From: JAMQPK01 sp963782595
GTDB taxonomy: Bacteria > Acidobacteriota > Vicinamibacteria > Vicinamibacterales > JAMQPK01
DNA length: 64,000 nucleotides
Assembly (NCBI GenBank): GCA_963782595.1
Contig: CAWAKJ010000005.1
Location: 620,001-684,000 of the forward strand
Direction of reading: 5' to 3'
Positions within the stretch are counted from its first letter, which is position 1. Each line of letters starts with the position of its first letter. Positions 18,653-26,403 of the stretch are shown one piece after another. Below the pieces are notes generated by a model that ran no database searches, had not been told where the DNA came from, and was given only the letters and a program-made list of their open reading frames with translations. Made by a program: the position numbers and the translations under genes.

Positions 18653-18964
18653 ATGGCCGACAGTTCCCTCGAAGAACGTATCGCGGTTATCGAAGCAGCT
18701 ATGGGCGGCAAAACACTGCAGGAACACTTTCGCGAGCATGCAGAGCTCATCGACCGCCGCTTTGCAGAAGTTCAGGCGCAGTTCGCCGCTCAGAACAAGC
18801 GGTTTGACGCGATCGACGCCAGATTTGTTGCCATCGATCTGCAATTTGCCGCCGTGCACAGTCGCCTCGACGCGATGGACGAACGGTTCAACCGCCTCGA
18901 CCACGAGTTCAGCCTCATGCGCCGGGACATCGCCCTCATTCTCAACAAGCTGACGTCCGCCTGA
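18653..18964 (+). CDS. Small coiled-coil heptad protein (copy A)
   Basis: A 103-residue protein without recognised enzyme domain. After a conserved head (SLEERIAVIEAAMGGKTLQEHFREHAELIDRR) it consists of heptads of the form RFxAIDxxF, predicting a long amphipathic coiled coil, and ends 'MRRDIALILNKL'. A clear paralogue, copy B, is at 56524-57054. The DNA upstream is also conserved between the copies (GACGATGCTACCGTC at 18597-18611 and 56527-56541). In copy A the ATG in that block is out of frame, so ATG at 18653 is the best start. Function is unknown; a structural or adaptor role is only a guess. Confidence 0.65.
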   Translation: MADSSLEERIAVIEAAMGGKTLQEHFREHAELIDRRFAEVQAQFAAQNKRFDAIDARFVAIDLQFAAVHSRLDAMDERFNRLDHEFSLMRRDIALILNKLTSA

Positions 18965-18966
18965 GA

Positions 18967-19053
18967 GGACTTCCGGCTCCCGACTTTCGACTTCCGACTT
19001 GCCACTCTGACTTTCGACCAACGACTTCCGACTTGCGCCTAGCGACTTGCGAA
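18967..19053. repeat. CGACTTC/CGACTTG heptamer repeat tract
   Basis: Degenerate CGACTTN heptamers fill the gap between the coiled-coil gene and the histidine kinase gene, the same family as at 1-41. Confidence 0.7.
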
Positions 19054-19075
19054 GTGATAGCATGCCGCAGCGCCC

Positions 19076-21343
19076 ATGTCGTTCGATGCCCTGCGAAACT
19101 GGATGCTCGGCCGCGGCCCAGACGAGCGGCAGCTCTTCGATGTCTTGAACACGGGCGTCTGGATGACCGACGCCGCTCTCAACACGCAGTACGTCAATGC
19201 GCACATGGCGGCGCTCGTCGGCCGCTCGATCGCCGAAATGCAGGGCGCGGGTCTGCTGTCGTTTGTCCCCGCCGTCGAACAGGTCCGAGTCCGAGAGCGC
19301 TTCGAAGGATTCCGCACCGGCACCGAGGGGCAAACAGAGATTCCGTTCCTTCGTGGGGATGGTTCCTCACTTGCCACGATCGTCTCGGCCACCCCCTTGC
19401 CCGCCGAGGGTGAACGAGACGCCGGCTTTCTGTGTTTCGTCCTCGACATCACCAGCCGCAGGCAAATCGAGGACGCGCTTCGCCGCAGCGAGGCCTACTA
19501 TCGAGTCCTCACCACGGCAGCGCAGGACCACATCTTCGTGATCAACGACGACGATCGCGTCGAGTACGTCAATCAGGCGGCGGCAGAGCAATTGCGGACA
19601 ACGCCAGATAAGGTGATCGGCAAGCGCCGGTCCGAGATCTTCCCTCCGGCCGTCGCCGAGCGGCAGGCCACCAACCTTCGAGCCGTGCTCACGGAAGGAA
19701 AGCCGCTCTATGCCGAGGGACGGACGATGTACCTCGATCGCGAGGTGTGGCTCAGCACGTGGCTGGCGCCGATTCCGGACGAGAACGGCAAGGTGACGGC
19801 GGTGCTCGGACTCTCGCGCGACATGACCGCGCGTAAGCGCACCGAAGACGAGTTGCGCGCCACCGAGCAGCGGCTTCGCGTCGTGCTGTCGAATCTGCCG
19901 CTCGTACTCTGGGCAAGCAATCGCGAAGGCATCGCGACGTTCTGCGCGGGACAGGCGCTGCAGGCACTGGGGATCGATCATCAGGAGGTGGTTGGCCGGC
20001 CGTTCGAAAACATCGGCGTCGAGCCGTTCATCGGGCTTGGCGACCACGTGCAGCGAGCGCTTGCGGGAGAATCGTGCAAGAGCCAGATCGACGTTCACGA
20101 TCTCACATTCGAAGCCTGGTCGGTCCCGCTGCGCGACGACAAGCAGAACATCACAGGGGCTACCGGGGTGATCGTCGATATCACCGAGCGTCGCAGGCTC
20201 GAGGTCGAGCTGACCAACGCGCAGAAGATGGAAGCCATCGGCCGGCTGGCCGGCGGCATTGCCCACGACTTCAACAACAACCTGACGGCCATCATCGGAT
20301 ACGTGGACATGATCCTCGGCCAGATCGGCCACGACAAACCGATCTCGGCCGATCTCAAGGAAGTGCAGCGCGCGGCCGAGCGCTCGGCCGGCCTTGTCCG
20401 CCGGCTTCTCGCGTTCGGGCGCCGGCAGGTGATTCAACCACGCGAGCTGAATCTCAACAGCGTGATCGACGGGTTGAAGCCGATGCTCGAACGCCTCATC
20501 GGCGAGTCGATTCAGGTTGCGGTCGCGCTCGCCCCCGATGTGCGTTCGATCGTGGGAGATGCCGGTCAGGTCGAGCAGGTCGTCATGAACCTGTCGCTCA
20601 ATGCGCGCGATGCCATGCCGTCGGGCGGGACGCTCACGATCGTGACGCGGAACGCGAAAGAGGACGATCGGTTGCCGCTCGCCGCTCCAGGGCCGCACGT
20701 GCTGATGACGATACGCGACACCGGCACGGGCATGGACGCCGGGACAAAGGAGCGCCTCTTCGAGCCGTTCTTCACGACCAAGCCTGTCGGCAAGGGGACG
20801 GGCCTCGGTCTCTCCACCGTGTATGCCATCGTCAAGCAGCTCGGCGGATTCATTTCGGTTGAAAGCGAGCTTGGAAAGGGCACCACCTTTCGAATGTTCC
20901 TGCCCGCGTCCAGCCGCGGGCCCGACATTGTTCAGACCTGCGCGAAACCCGGACCGGTTACGGTTGGCCGTGAGACGATTCTCCTGGTCGAAGACGAAGA
21001 TGGGGTGCGACGCTTCGCGCGGCACGCGCTCGAGCGCCACGGGTTTCGCGTGCTCGAGGCCGCGCTGCCCGAAGAGGCGCTCTCGATCGCGACCTCGAGC
21101 GACGAACACATCGCGCTGCTGCTGACAGACGTCGTCATGCCGCAGTTGAGCGGCCCCGAGCTGGCGGAGCGGCTCAAGAAGATGCATCCGGAGCTGCCCG
21201 TCTTGTACATGTCGGGCTATCCAGCGAGCATGGTGATGCAGGGCGGTCAGCCGGACGCCAGCGTGCGGTTGCTGCCGAAACCGTTTACCACGGCAGATCT
21301 GCTGGCGAATATCGATGAGATTCTGGGGAACCGATCACGTTGA
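19076..21343 (+). CDS. Hybrid sensor histidine kinase/response regulator with PAS domains
   Basis: A 755-residue cytoplasmic hybrid kinase with no transmembrane segment. Three PAS domains cover roughly residues 15-130, 138-260 and 265-380; the joins 'ITSRRQIEDALRRSE' and 'MTARKRTEDELRATE' are typical PAS-PAC linkers. The HisKA box is 'LAGGIAHDFNNNLTAIIGY' with phospho-acceptor H397. HATPase_c follows with N box 'NLSLNARDAMPSGG', G1 'IRDTGTGMD' and G2 'GKGTGLGLSTVY'. The C-terminal receiver has 'ILLVEDEDGVRRF', phospho-acceptor D685 in 'LLTDVVMPQ', and the conserved Lys in 'LLPKPFT'. No partner DNA-binding regulator is next to it. The signal is likely cytosolic (redox or ligand), which is an inference. 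Confidence 0.95.
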   Translation: MSFDALRNWMLGRGPDERQLFDVLNTGVWMTDAALNTQYVNAHMAALVGRSIAEMQGAGLLSFVPAVEQVRVRERFEGFRTGTEGQTEIPFLRGDGSSLATIVSATPLPAEGERDAGFLCFVLDITSRRQIEDALRRSEAYYRVLTTAAQDHIFVINDDDRVEYVNQAAAEQLRTTPDKVIGKRRSEIFPPAVAERQATNLRAVLTEGKPLYAEGRTMYLDREVWLSTWLAPIPDENGKVTAVLGLSRDMTARKRTEDELRATEQRLRVVLSNLPLVLWASNREGIATFCAGQALQALGIDHQEVVGRPFENIGVEPFIGLGDHVQRALAGESCKSQIDVHDLTFEAWSVPLRDDKQNITGATGVIVDITERRRLEVELTNAQKMEAIGRLAGGIAHDFNNNLTAIIGYVDMILGQIGHDKPISADLKEVQRAAERSAGLVRRLLAFGRRQVIQPRELNLNSVIDGLKPMLERLIGESIQVAVALAPDVRSIVGDAGQVEQVVMNLSLNARDAMPSGGTLTIVTRNAKEDDRLPLAAPGPHVLMTIRDTGTGMDAGTKERLFEPFFTTKPVGKGTGLGLSTVYAIVKQLGGFISVESELGKGTTFRMFLPASSRGPDIVQTCAKPGPVTVGRETILLVEDEDGVRRFARHALERHGFRVLEAALPEEALSIATSSDEHIALLLTDVVMPQLSGPELAERLKKMHPELPVLYMSGYPASMVMQGGQPDASVRLLPKPFTTADLLANIDEILGNRSR

Positions 21344-21370
21344 GGAATCCTTTGCCATGGAGACGTGGCC

Positions 21371-21940
21371 ATGAATGTCCGAGACACGCAGCAGCAAGTC
21401 ATTGATCATCTGTTGACGGCGCTTGGGAACAACGACGAGGCCGGCATCCAGACACTCGGCCGACGCCTTGCGGCAGGTTGGGCGGCCGGGGATTTCTATC
21501 TGGGCACGAGCGTGAAGAGCGATCCCGCGGCCGAAGTGGACTCGGGCATGCTGCTGCGCTTTGCTGATTACGCACACCTGTGTGATGAGCGAAAGGGAGA
21601 AATCGATCTGCTCGAGCGCCACTGCTCGTCAACGCGATTCGACGAGCTTCTCCAGGGCGCTCCGCTGACTGGTGTGGAACGAAGACTTCTCAACGCCGCT
21701 ATCGCCGAAGAGCGGCTGGAATCGCCAGAAGGCGAGAGCTGGGAGATCACGAAAGTGCAAAGCTCGTCTGGCGGCCGCGCCTATGTCGCTTGCGTGCTGA
21801 AGGGCAGCGCAATGGAAGGCGTTGCGCCAGATCTCATCGGCGTTTTTCCCGACCTGCCCTCGGCTCGCCAGTCTGTCGAAGCGCTCGGCTACATCAGCGT
21901 CGAAGACTTTCACCAGCGGCGTGGCAAGGCGAACTCCTAG
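21371..21940 (+). CDS. Hypothetical protein, cytoplasmic
   Basis: A 189-residue protein without signal peptide, membrane segment or recognised motif. ATG at 21371 is preferred over GTG at 21365. The N-terminal half is helical (TQQQVIDHLLTALGNNDEAGIQTLGRRL); the C-terminal part has alternating strands around 'EGESWEITKVQSSSGGRAYVACVLKG'. It begins 27 bp after the histidine kinase stop, so the two may share a transcript. Function cannot be assigned. Confidence 0.7.
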   Translation: MNVRDTQQQVIDHLLTALGNNDEAGIQTLGRRLAAGWAAGDFYLGTSVKSDPAAEVDSGMLLRFADYAHLCDERKGEIDLLERHCSSTRFDELLQGAPLTGVERRLLNAAIAEERLESPEGESWEITKVQSSSGGRAYVACVLKGSAMEGVAPDLIGVFPDLPSARQSVEALGYISVEDFHQRRGKANS

Positions 21941-22109
21941 CGAGCCAGCAAACATCGAGTCCGGCCCGCAGTGTCGTAATTCCATGCAGACCTGCAGCGG
22001 CGCCGGTACGAATCCAAACAGAACATCAATCGTGTCTCTCTCCGCGCGTCAATAAAGGGATAGATCTCGCGAGTCGAGAGGCGTAGAGTCGAAGATTGGA
22101 GAGTGCGGC

Positions 22110-22313
22110 ATGTCAGTGGCTAAGGTGAGCGAGATCAGCGCGACGTCGTCCAAGAGCTTCGAGGACGCCATTCAGCAAGGTCTCAATCGAGCAAACAAAA
22201 CCCTTCGGCAGATTCGCAGCGCCTGGATCAAAGAGCAGACCGTGCGCTGTGAGGGCAGCCGCATCACCGAATATCAAGTGAACATGATGGTGACGTTCGT
22301 GCTCGATGACTGA
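22110..22313 (+). CDS. Dodecin family flavin-binding protein
   Basis: A 67-residue protein matching dodecin in length and pattern: 'VSEISATSSKSFEDAIQQGLNRANKTLRQI', then strands 'SAWIKEQTVRCEGSRITEYQVNMMVTFVLDD'. Dodecins form hollow dodecamers that store flavins or flavin breakdown products. The Trp that stacks on the isoalloxazine ring in archaeal dodecin corresponds to W40 here. The next gene, 34 bp downstream, encodes a LysM protein, so the two are probably co-expressed, perhaps in stress or stationary phase. Confidence 0.92.
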   Translation: MSVAKVSEISATSSKSFEDAIQQGLNRANKTLRQIRSAWIKEQTVRCEGSRITEYQVNMMVTFVLDD

Positions 22314-22347
22314 CATGTCGATTGTGATCCGCACATGGAGGTGACTC

Positions 22348-22767
22348 ATGGGATTGAGAGAGACGTACGCGTATGCGATTCAGGCTTCCAAGGGCAAGTT
22401 CCATGGCAATGCTGAAGAGCGCGACGGGAAGTTGTACTTCAAGGGAACAGTAGCGACTGACGCCGAGAAGAACGAGATCTGGAACGCGATCAAGACCATT
22501 CCCACGTGGCAGAAAGACGTCGTCGCCGATATTCAGGTGACCGGCGGTCCGAGCATGGGTGCGGGTGCAGGTGCGACATCCACAGCGGGACGTGCGCCAG
22601 CCGGTGCCAGCAAGACCTACACCGTGAAAGCCGGCGATACGCTCAGCCACATTGCGAAGGAAACCCTTGGCAGTGCCGGCGCGTACATGAAGATCTTCGA
22701 GCTGAACAAGGACCAGTTGTCGGATCCCGACAAGATCAGGCCGGGGCAGGTTCTTCGTCTGCCGTAA
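22348..22767 (+). CDS. BON/LysM-domain protein (Kbp/YgaU-like)
   Basis: A 139-residue protein with no signal peptide. The N-terminal part (residues 1-70, 'KFHGNAEERDGKLYFKGTVATDAEKNEIWNAIKTI') looks like a BON-type alpha/beta module; the C-terminal 50 residues are a full LysM domain (YTVKAGDTLSHIAKETLGSAG...NPDKIRPGQVLRLP type). This architecture is that of the E. coli potassium-binding protein Kbp (YgaU), a cytoplasmic K+ sensor, although the N-terminal match is weak. The linker is Ala/Gly-rich. A strong GGAGGTG precedes the ATG. Confidence 0.85.
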   Translation: MGLRETYAYAIQASKGKFHGNAEERDGKLYFKGTVATDAEKNEIWNAIKTIPTWQKDVVADIQVTGGPSMGAGAGATSTAGRAPAGASKTYTVKAGDTLSHIAKETLGSAGAYMKIFELNKDQLSDPDKIRPGQVLRLP

Positions 22768-22796
22768 GCATCCGCAAAAACGTTTACAGGAGATTA

Positions 22797-22838
22797 GGAG
22801 ATCAGGAGGGTTTGCCTTCTGAACTCTTGATCTCCTGT
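22797..22838. repeat. Inverted repeat after the LysM gene
   Basis: A 13-bp imperfect stem (AGGAGATCAGGAG / CTCTTGATCTCCT) about 30 nt past the LysM stop. There is no U-tract; it may act as a weak terminator. Confidence 0.4.
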
Positions 22839-22841
22839 TCG

Positions 22842-22893
22842 AATCCTAATCCCTAGTCCCTAGTCCCCAATCCCTATCCCTAGTTCCTAGTCG
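22842..22893. repeat. CCCTAAT/CCCTAGT heptamer repeat
   Basis: About seven heptamers of the CCCTAAT family precede the addB gene. Confidence 0.75.
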
Positions 22894-22968
22894 GGGCATG
22901 CTACACTGGGCGCATTCCGGTGGCGAGGCGCCACCGCACCTGATACTTCGGCATGGAGCCGAACGAAG

Positions 22969-25900
22969 ATGATTGATGATGACGCTGCATTCGCAAACCT
23001 GCGACTTCCCCTCGAACAACCCATTGCATTTCTGACTGCCGAGGGTGGGTTGAGCAAATCCATTCGAGCTGTGCAGGCACCGGCTGCTGCGATTCGGCTG
23101 CGCGAAGCGCGCACGTTTGTCGATCAGTTCGCACCGGGTGACGAGGTACTTTTGCTCGGGGCGTCGCGGGGAGCGGTCGACGACTTTGCGCGCGGGATCG
23201 CGCTCGCGAAGGGAGCCACGTTCGGGCTGCACCGGTTGTCGTTTACGCAACTTGCCGCGAGGCTGGCAGCGCTGCAACTGGCCTCATCAGATCGCGCGCC
23301 GGCGACGACGCTTGGTCACGAGGCGGTCGCCACACGGGCAACGTTCGAATCCCATAGAGAGGATGCCCTCGAGTATTTCTCACCCGTTGCGCGAACGCCC
23401 GGATTTCCGAAAGCACTTGCTCGCACGCTGGCCGAGTTGCGGCTCGCGGGCACCTCCGGCGAGCGGCTGAGCGGCCTCTCGCGAAGTGGCCCCGACCTGG
23501 CCGAGCTGCTCAATCGTGTGGAATTGCTGATGGGCGAGGCCGGTGCGAGCGACAGAGCGGCGCTGTTCGAGACCGCCGCGAAAGCCCTGGGCTCGTCCGT
23601 TACGGCCTGGCCGCCTATGCCGGTGCTGCTGCTCGATGTGCCGTTCGATTCAGAAGCGGAGGCCAGGTTTCTCTGGGCGCTGGTCTCTCAGTCTCCGAAC
23701 GCGCTGCTCACGATTCCATCGGGCGACTCGCGCACGATCGCGCGGCTTGCCGGGCGCGGTCTGGCCGCCGAGCTCATCCACGACGCTCAACAGACCGATC
23801 TCGGCTATCTCACGCGCTATCTCTTTTCGCCAGAGCCGCCACCGGCGCGCGATCGCACCGGCGAGCTCGTGTGGTTCTCCGCGCCAGGTGAGGGCCGCGA
23901 GTGCGTGGAGATCGCTCGTCGCCTGCATAAAGAAGCGGCCCGTGGCGTGCGCTTCGACGAGATGGCGATTCTCGTCCGATCGCCGCAGCAGTATCTCGGC
24001 GTCCTCGAGCATGCGCTGTCTCGAGCCGGTATCCCTGGCTACTTCGATCGCGGCACACGCCGGCCTCATCCCGCCGGTCGCGCCTTTCTGGCGTTGCTCA
24101 ACTGTGCCGTCGAGAAGCTTTCCGCGAAACGATTCGCCGAGTATCTCTCGCTCGCACAGGTCCCCAATCTCGACGCTTCCGGTCGGCCCGATGGCAATGC
24201 CTCCGATTGGGTTGCATCCGGCGACGAAGTCTTCGGGGTCATATCTGAAGAGACAGTGGAGACGCCGGAGGAGCGCGTTCAGCACCAATCCCCAATCCCG
24301 AATCCCAAATCCCCTGAGTCAACCGATCCGGCGTCATCGGTTGTTGCGGGCACCCTCAGGACGCCGTGGCGGTGGGAGAGTCTCCTGGTCGAATCCGCGG
24401 TCATTGGCGGCGCGGACCGCTGGGCGCGGCGCCTGAACGGCCTAGCCCGCGAATACGAGCTGAAGATCCGCGCGCTTGCGTCTGAGCAGGCCGACTCGCC
24501 GAAAATTGCGCGACTCGAGCGCGAGCGTCAGAATCTCGAGCATCTTCGGGCGTTTGCGCTGCCGCTTGTCGAATCGATGGCTGGCTGGTCCGATTCCGCT
24601 AGTTGGGGTGACTGGCTGCAGCGTCTGCAGGGTTTCGTTCCCAGAGTCCTGCGGAATCCGGCTGATGTGCTGCGCGTGCTGGCCGATCTCCGGCCAATGG
24701 GCGCGGTCGGGCCTGTTGCGTTGACCGAAGTTCGCGATGTGCTCGCCGATCGCCTCATGTCGCTCGAGGTTGATCCGCCCGCACACCGCTACGGCCGCGT
24801 CTTCATCGGCAGTCCCCACCAGGCCCGCGGCCGCGCCTTCCGCGTCGTCTTTGTGCCTGGCCTCGCCGAGCGCCTGTTTCCACAGAAGCTGCGCGAAGAC
24901 CCGCTGCTGCTCGACGACCTGCGCAAGTCAGCAGACGCGGGCCTGGCGGTGCAGGAAGATCGCGCGGACCTCGAACGTCTGCTCCTGCGACTTGCCGTTG
25001 GCGCACCGACCGAGCGCCTGTACGTCTCCTTTCCCCGGATCGAGACGGCAGAGGCGCGACAGCGCGTGCCGTCTTTCTATGCGCTCGAAGTGATGCGCGC
25101 GGTCACAGGGAAGATTCCAGACCACCAGGCCCTGGAAACACAGGCAGCGGCGGAAGCGAACGCGAGCCTGGCGTGGCCCGCGCCCGCCAAAGCGGAAGAT
25201 GCCATTGACGACTTCGAGCACGACCTGTCTGTCCTTCGCGCGCTCATGCGCAGTACCGACGACGTCAAGGGGCATGCGCACTACATGTTGCGGCTTAATG
25301 ATTGCCTCCGCAGGTCGGCGACCGAGCGCTGGGCGCGTTCCAAGTCGCAGTGGTCGCAGTTCGACGGCATCGTACGGACGACCGATGCGACGCGGCCCTA
25401 TCTCGAGACGCAGCGGCTTGGAGCACGGCCGTACTCCGTGTCGGCGCTGCAGAACTACGCGTACTGTCCGTATCGATTTCTCCTTTCCGCGATCTATCGC
25501 CTCGAGCCGTTCGAAGAGCCGGAGCCGCTGCAGCGTCTCGACCCGCTCACGAAGGGCAGTCTGTTCCACGAAGTGCAGGCGGAGTTCTTTCGCGCGCTCC
25601 AGCGGGGGAAGCAGCCAATCGACACAACCCCCGTTGAGACCGTCCTGGCTGTTCTGGACGCCACGTTGACGCGCATTGCCGCCGAGTACGCCGAAGAGGT
25701 GGCACCCGCCGTCGATCGCGTGTGGCAGGACGAAATCGCGAGCATGCGCACCGACTTGCACGTGTGGGCGCGCAACCTGGCAGACTCGAAGGAGTGGGAA
25801 CCATGGCTCTTCGAGTACGCGTTTGGCTTGCCCGCTGTAGCGATGAGCGAAGCGGGCGCGCAGGCGGGTGCGCACGCGCCGCGAGACCCAAACAGTCTTC

Positions 25901-26403
25901 CCGATCCCGTAAAGATCGACGGCCGCTTTCTTCTGCGCGGCTCGATCGATCTCATCGAGCGTAGGGCGGGTCCTGCTCGGCCGCCTGGGGCGGCCGGACC
26001 CGCCGTGCTCCGCGTCACCGATCACAAAACATCCAAGAACCGATCCGAACGCCGCTCAATCATCGGCGGCGGGCAGCAGCTTCAGCCTGTGATCTACAGC
26101 CTGGCCGCCGAGGCGGCGACGGGGGGCACCGTCGAGAAGGCCCGCTTCTCCTACTGCACGACCGCCGGTGGTTTCACCGAACACGTTGTGGAGATCAACG
26201 AGAAGAATCGCCGGCTTGGCCTCGAAGCGATGGAGATCATCGACCGGGCGATCGAGCTCGGCATGATGCCGCCCGCGCCGGCAGAGAAGGCGTGCCGCTA
26301 TTGCGACTTCCTGACGGTCTGTGGTCCGGAGCAGGAACGTCGTTCGCATCGCAAATCGAAGCAGCAGATCGCCGATCTGATCGAGCTGAGGAACCGCCCA
26401 TGA
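22969..26403 (+). CDS. addB: AddB-like helicase-nuclease subunit (PD-(D/E)XK nuclease family)
   Basis: A 1144-residue subunit of an AddAB-type recombinational repair helicase-nuclease. The expected N-terminal P-loop is degenerate ('LLLGASRGAVDDFA', without GKT), so ATP hydrolysis by this subunit is doubtful. The C-terminal nuclease has 'YSVSALQNYAYCPYRFLL', then 'LLRGSIDLIERR' and 'LRVTDHKTSKN' as the D...DHK catalytic core. Cysteines C833, C1109, C1112 and C1118 match the 4Fe-4S staple of AddB. Two repeats are translated: CCCAAT heptamers at 24286-24314 (residues about 440-449) and a GGCGGGTCC palindrome at 25960-26004, in the hairpin between catalytic strands. The stop overlaps the addA ATG. 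Confidence 0.88.
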   Translation: MIDDDAAFANLRLPLEQPIAFLTAEGGLSKSIRAVQAPAAAIRLREARTFVDQFAPGDEVLLLGASRGAVDDFARGIALAKGATFGLHRLSFTQLAARLAALQLASSDRAPATTLGHEAVATRATFESHREDALEYFSPVARTPGFPKALARTLAELRLAGTSGERLSGLSRSGPDLAELLNRVELLMGEAGASDRAALFETAAKALGSSVTAWPPMPVLLLDVPFDSEAEARFLWALVSQSPNALLTIPSGDSRTIARLAGRGLAAELIHDAQQTDLGYLTRYLFSPEPPPARDRTGELVWFSAPGEGRECVEIARRLHKEAARGVRFDEMAILVRSPQQYLGVLEHALSRAGIPGYFDRGTRRPHPAGRAFLALLNCAVEKLSAKRFAEYLSLAQVPNLDASGRPDGNASDWVASGDEVFGVISEETVETPEERVQHQSPIPNPKSPESTDPASSVVAGTLRTPWRWESLLVESAVIGGADRWARRLNGLAREYELKIRALASEQADSPKIARLERERQNLEHLRAFALPLVESMAGWSDSASWGDWLQRLQGFVPRVLRNPADVLRVLADLRPMGAVGPVALTEVRDVLADRLMSLEVDPPAHRYGRVFIGSPHQARGRAFRVVFVPGLAERLFPQKLREDPLLLDDLRKSADAGLAVQEDRADLERLLLRLAVGAPTERLYVSFPRIETAEARQRVPSFYALEVMRAVTGKIPDHQALETQAAAEANASLAWPAPAKAEDAIDDFEHDLSVLRALMRSTDDVKGHAHYMLRLNDCLRRSATERWARSKSQWSQFDGIVRTTDATRPYLETQRLGARPYSVSALQNYAYCPYRFLLSAIYRLEPFEEPEPLQRLDPLTKGSLFHEVQAEFFRALQRGKQPIDTTPVETVLAVLDATLTRIAAEYAEEVAPAVDRVWQDEIASMRTDLHVWARNLADSKEWEPWLFEYAFGLPAVAMSEAGAQAGAHAPRDPNSLPDPVKIDGRFLLRGSIDLIERRAGPARPPGAAGPAVLRVTDHKTSKNRSERRSIIGGGQQLQPVIYSLAAEAATGGTVEKARFSYCTTAGGFTEHVVEINEKNRRLGLEAMEIIDRAIELGMMPPAPAEKACRYCDFLTVCGPEQERRSHRKSKQQIADLIELRNRP
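24286..24314. repeat. CCCCAAT heptamer repeat inside addB
   Basis: Four AATCCCN heptamers are translated in frame as 'QSPIPNPKSP' in the middle of AddB. Confidence 0.75.
25960..26004. repeat. GGCGGGTCC palindrome inside addB
   Basis: The sequence GTAGGGCGGGTCC pairs with GGACCCGCC around an inner CGGCCGCC/GGCGGCCG stem. It is translated as a Pro/Ala/Gly-rich insert between the nuclease motifs of AddB. Related copies are at 29163-29205 (addA) and 35761-35790 (intergenic). Confidence 0.75.
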
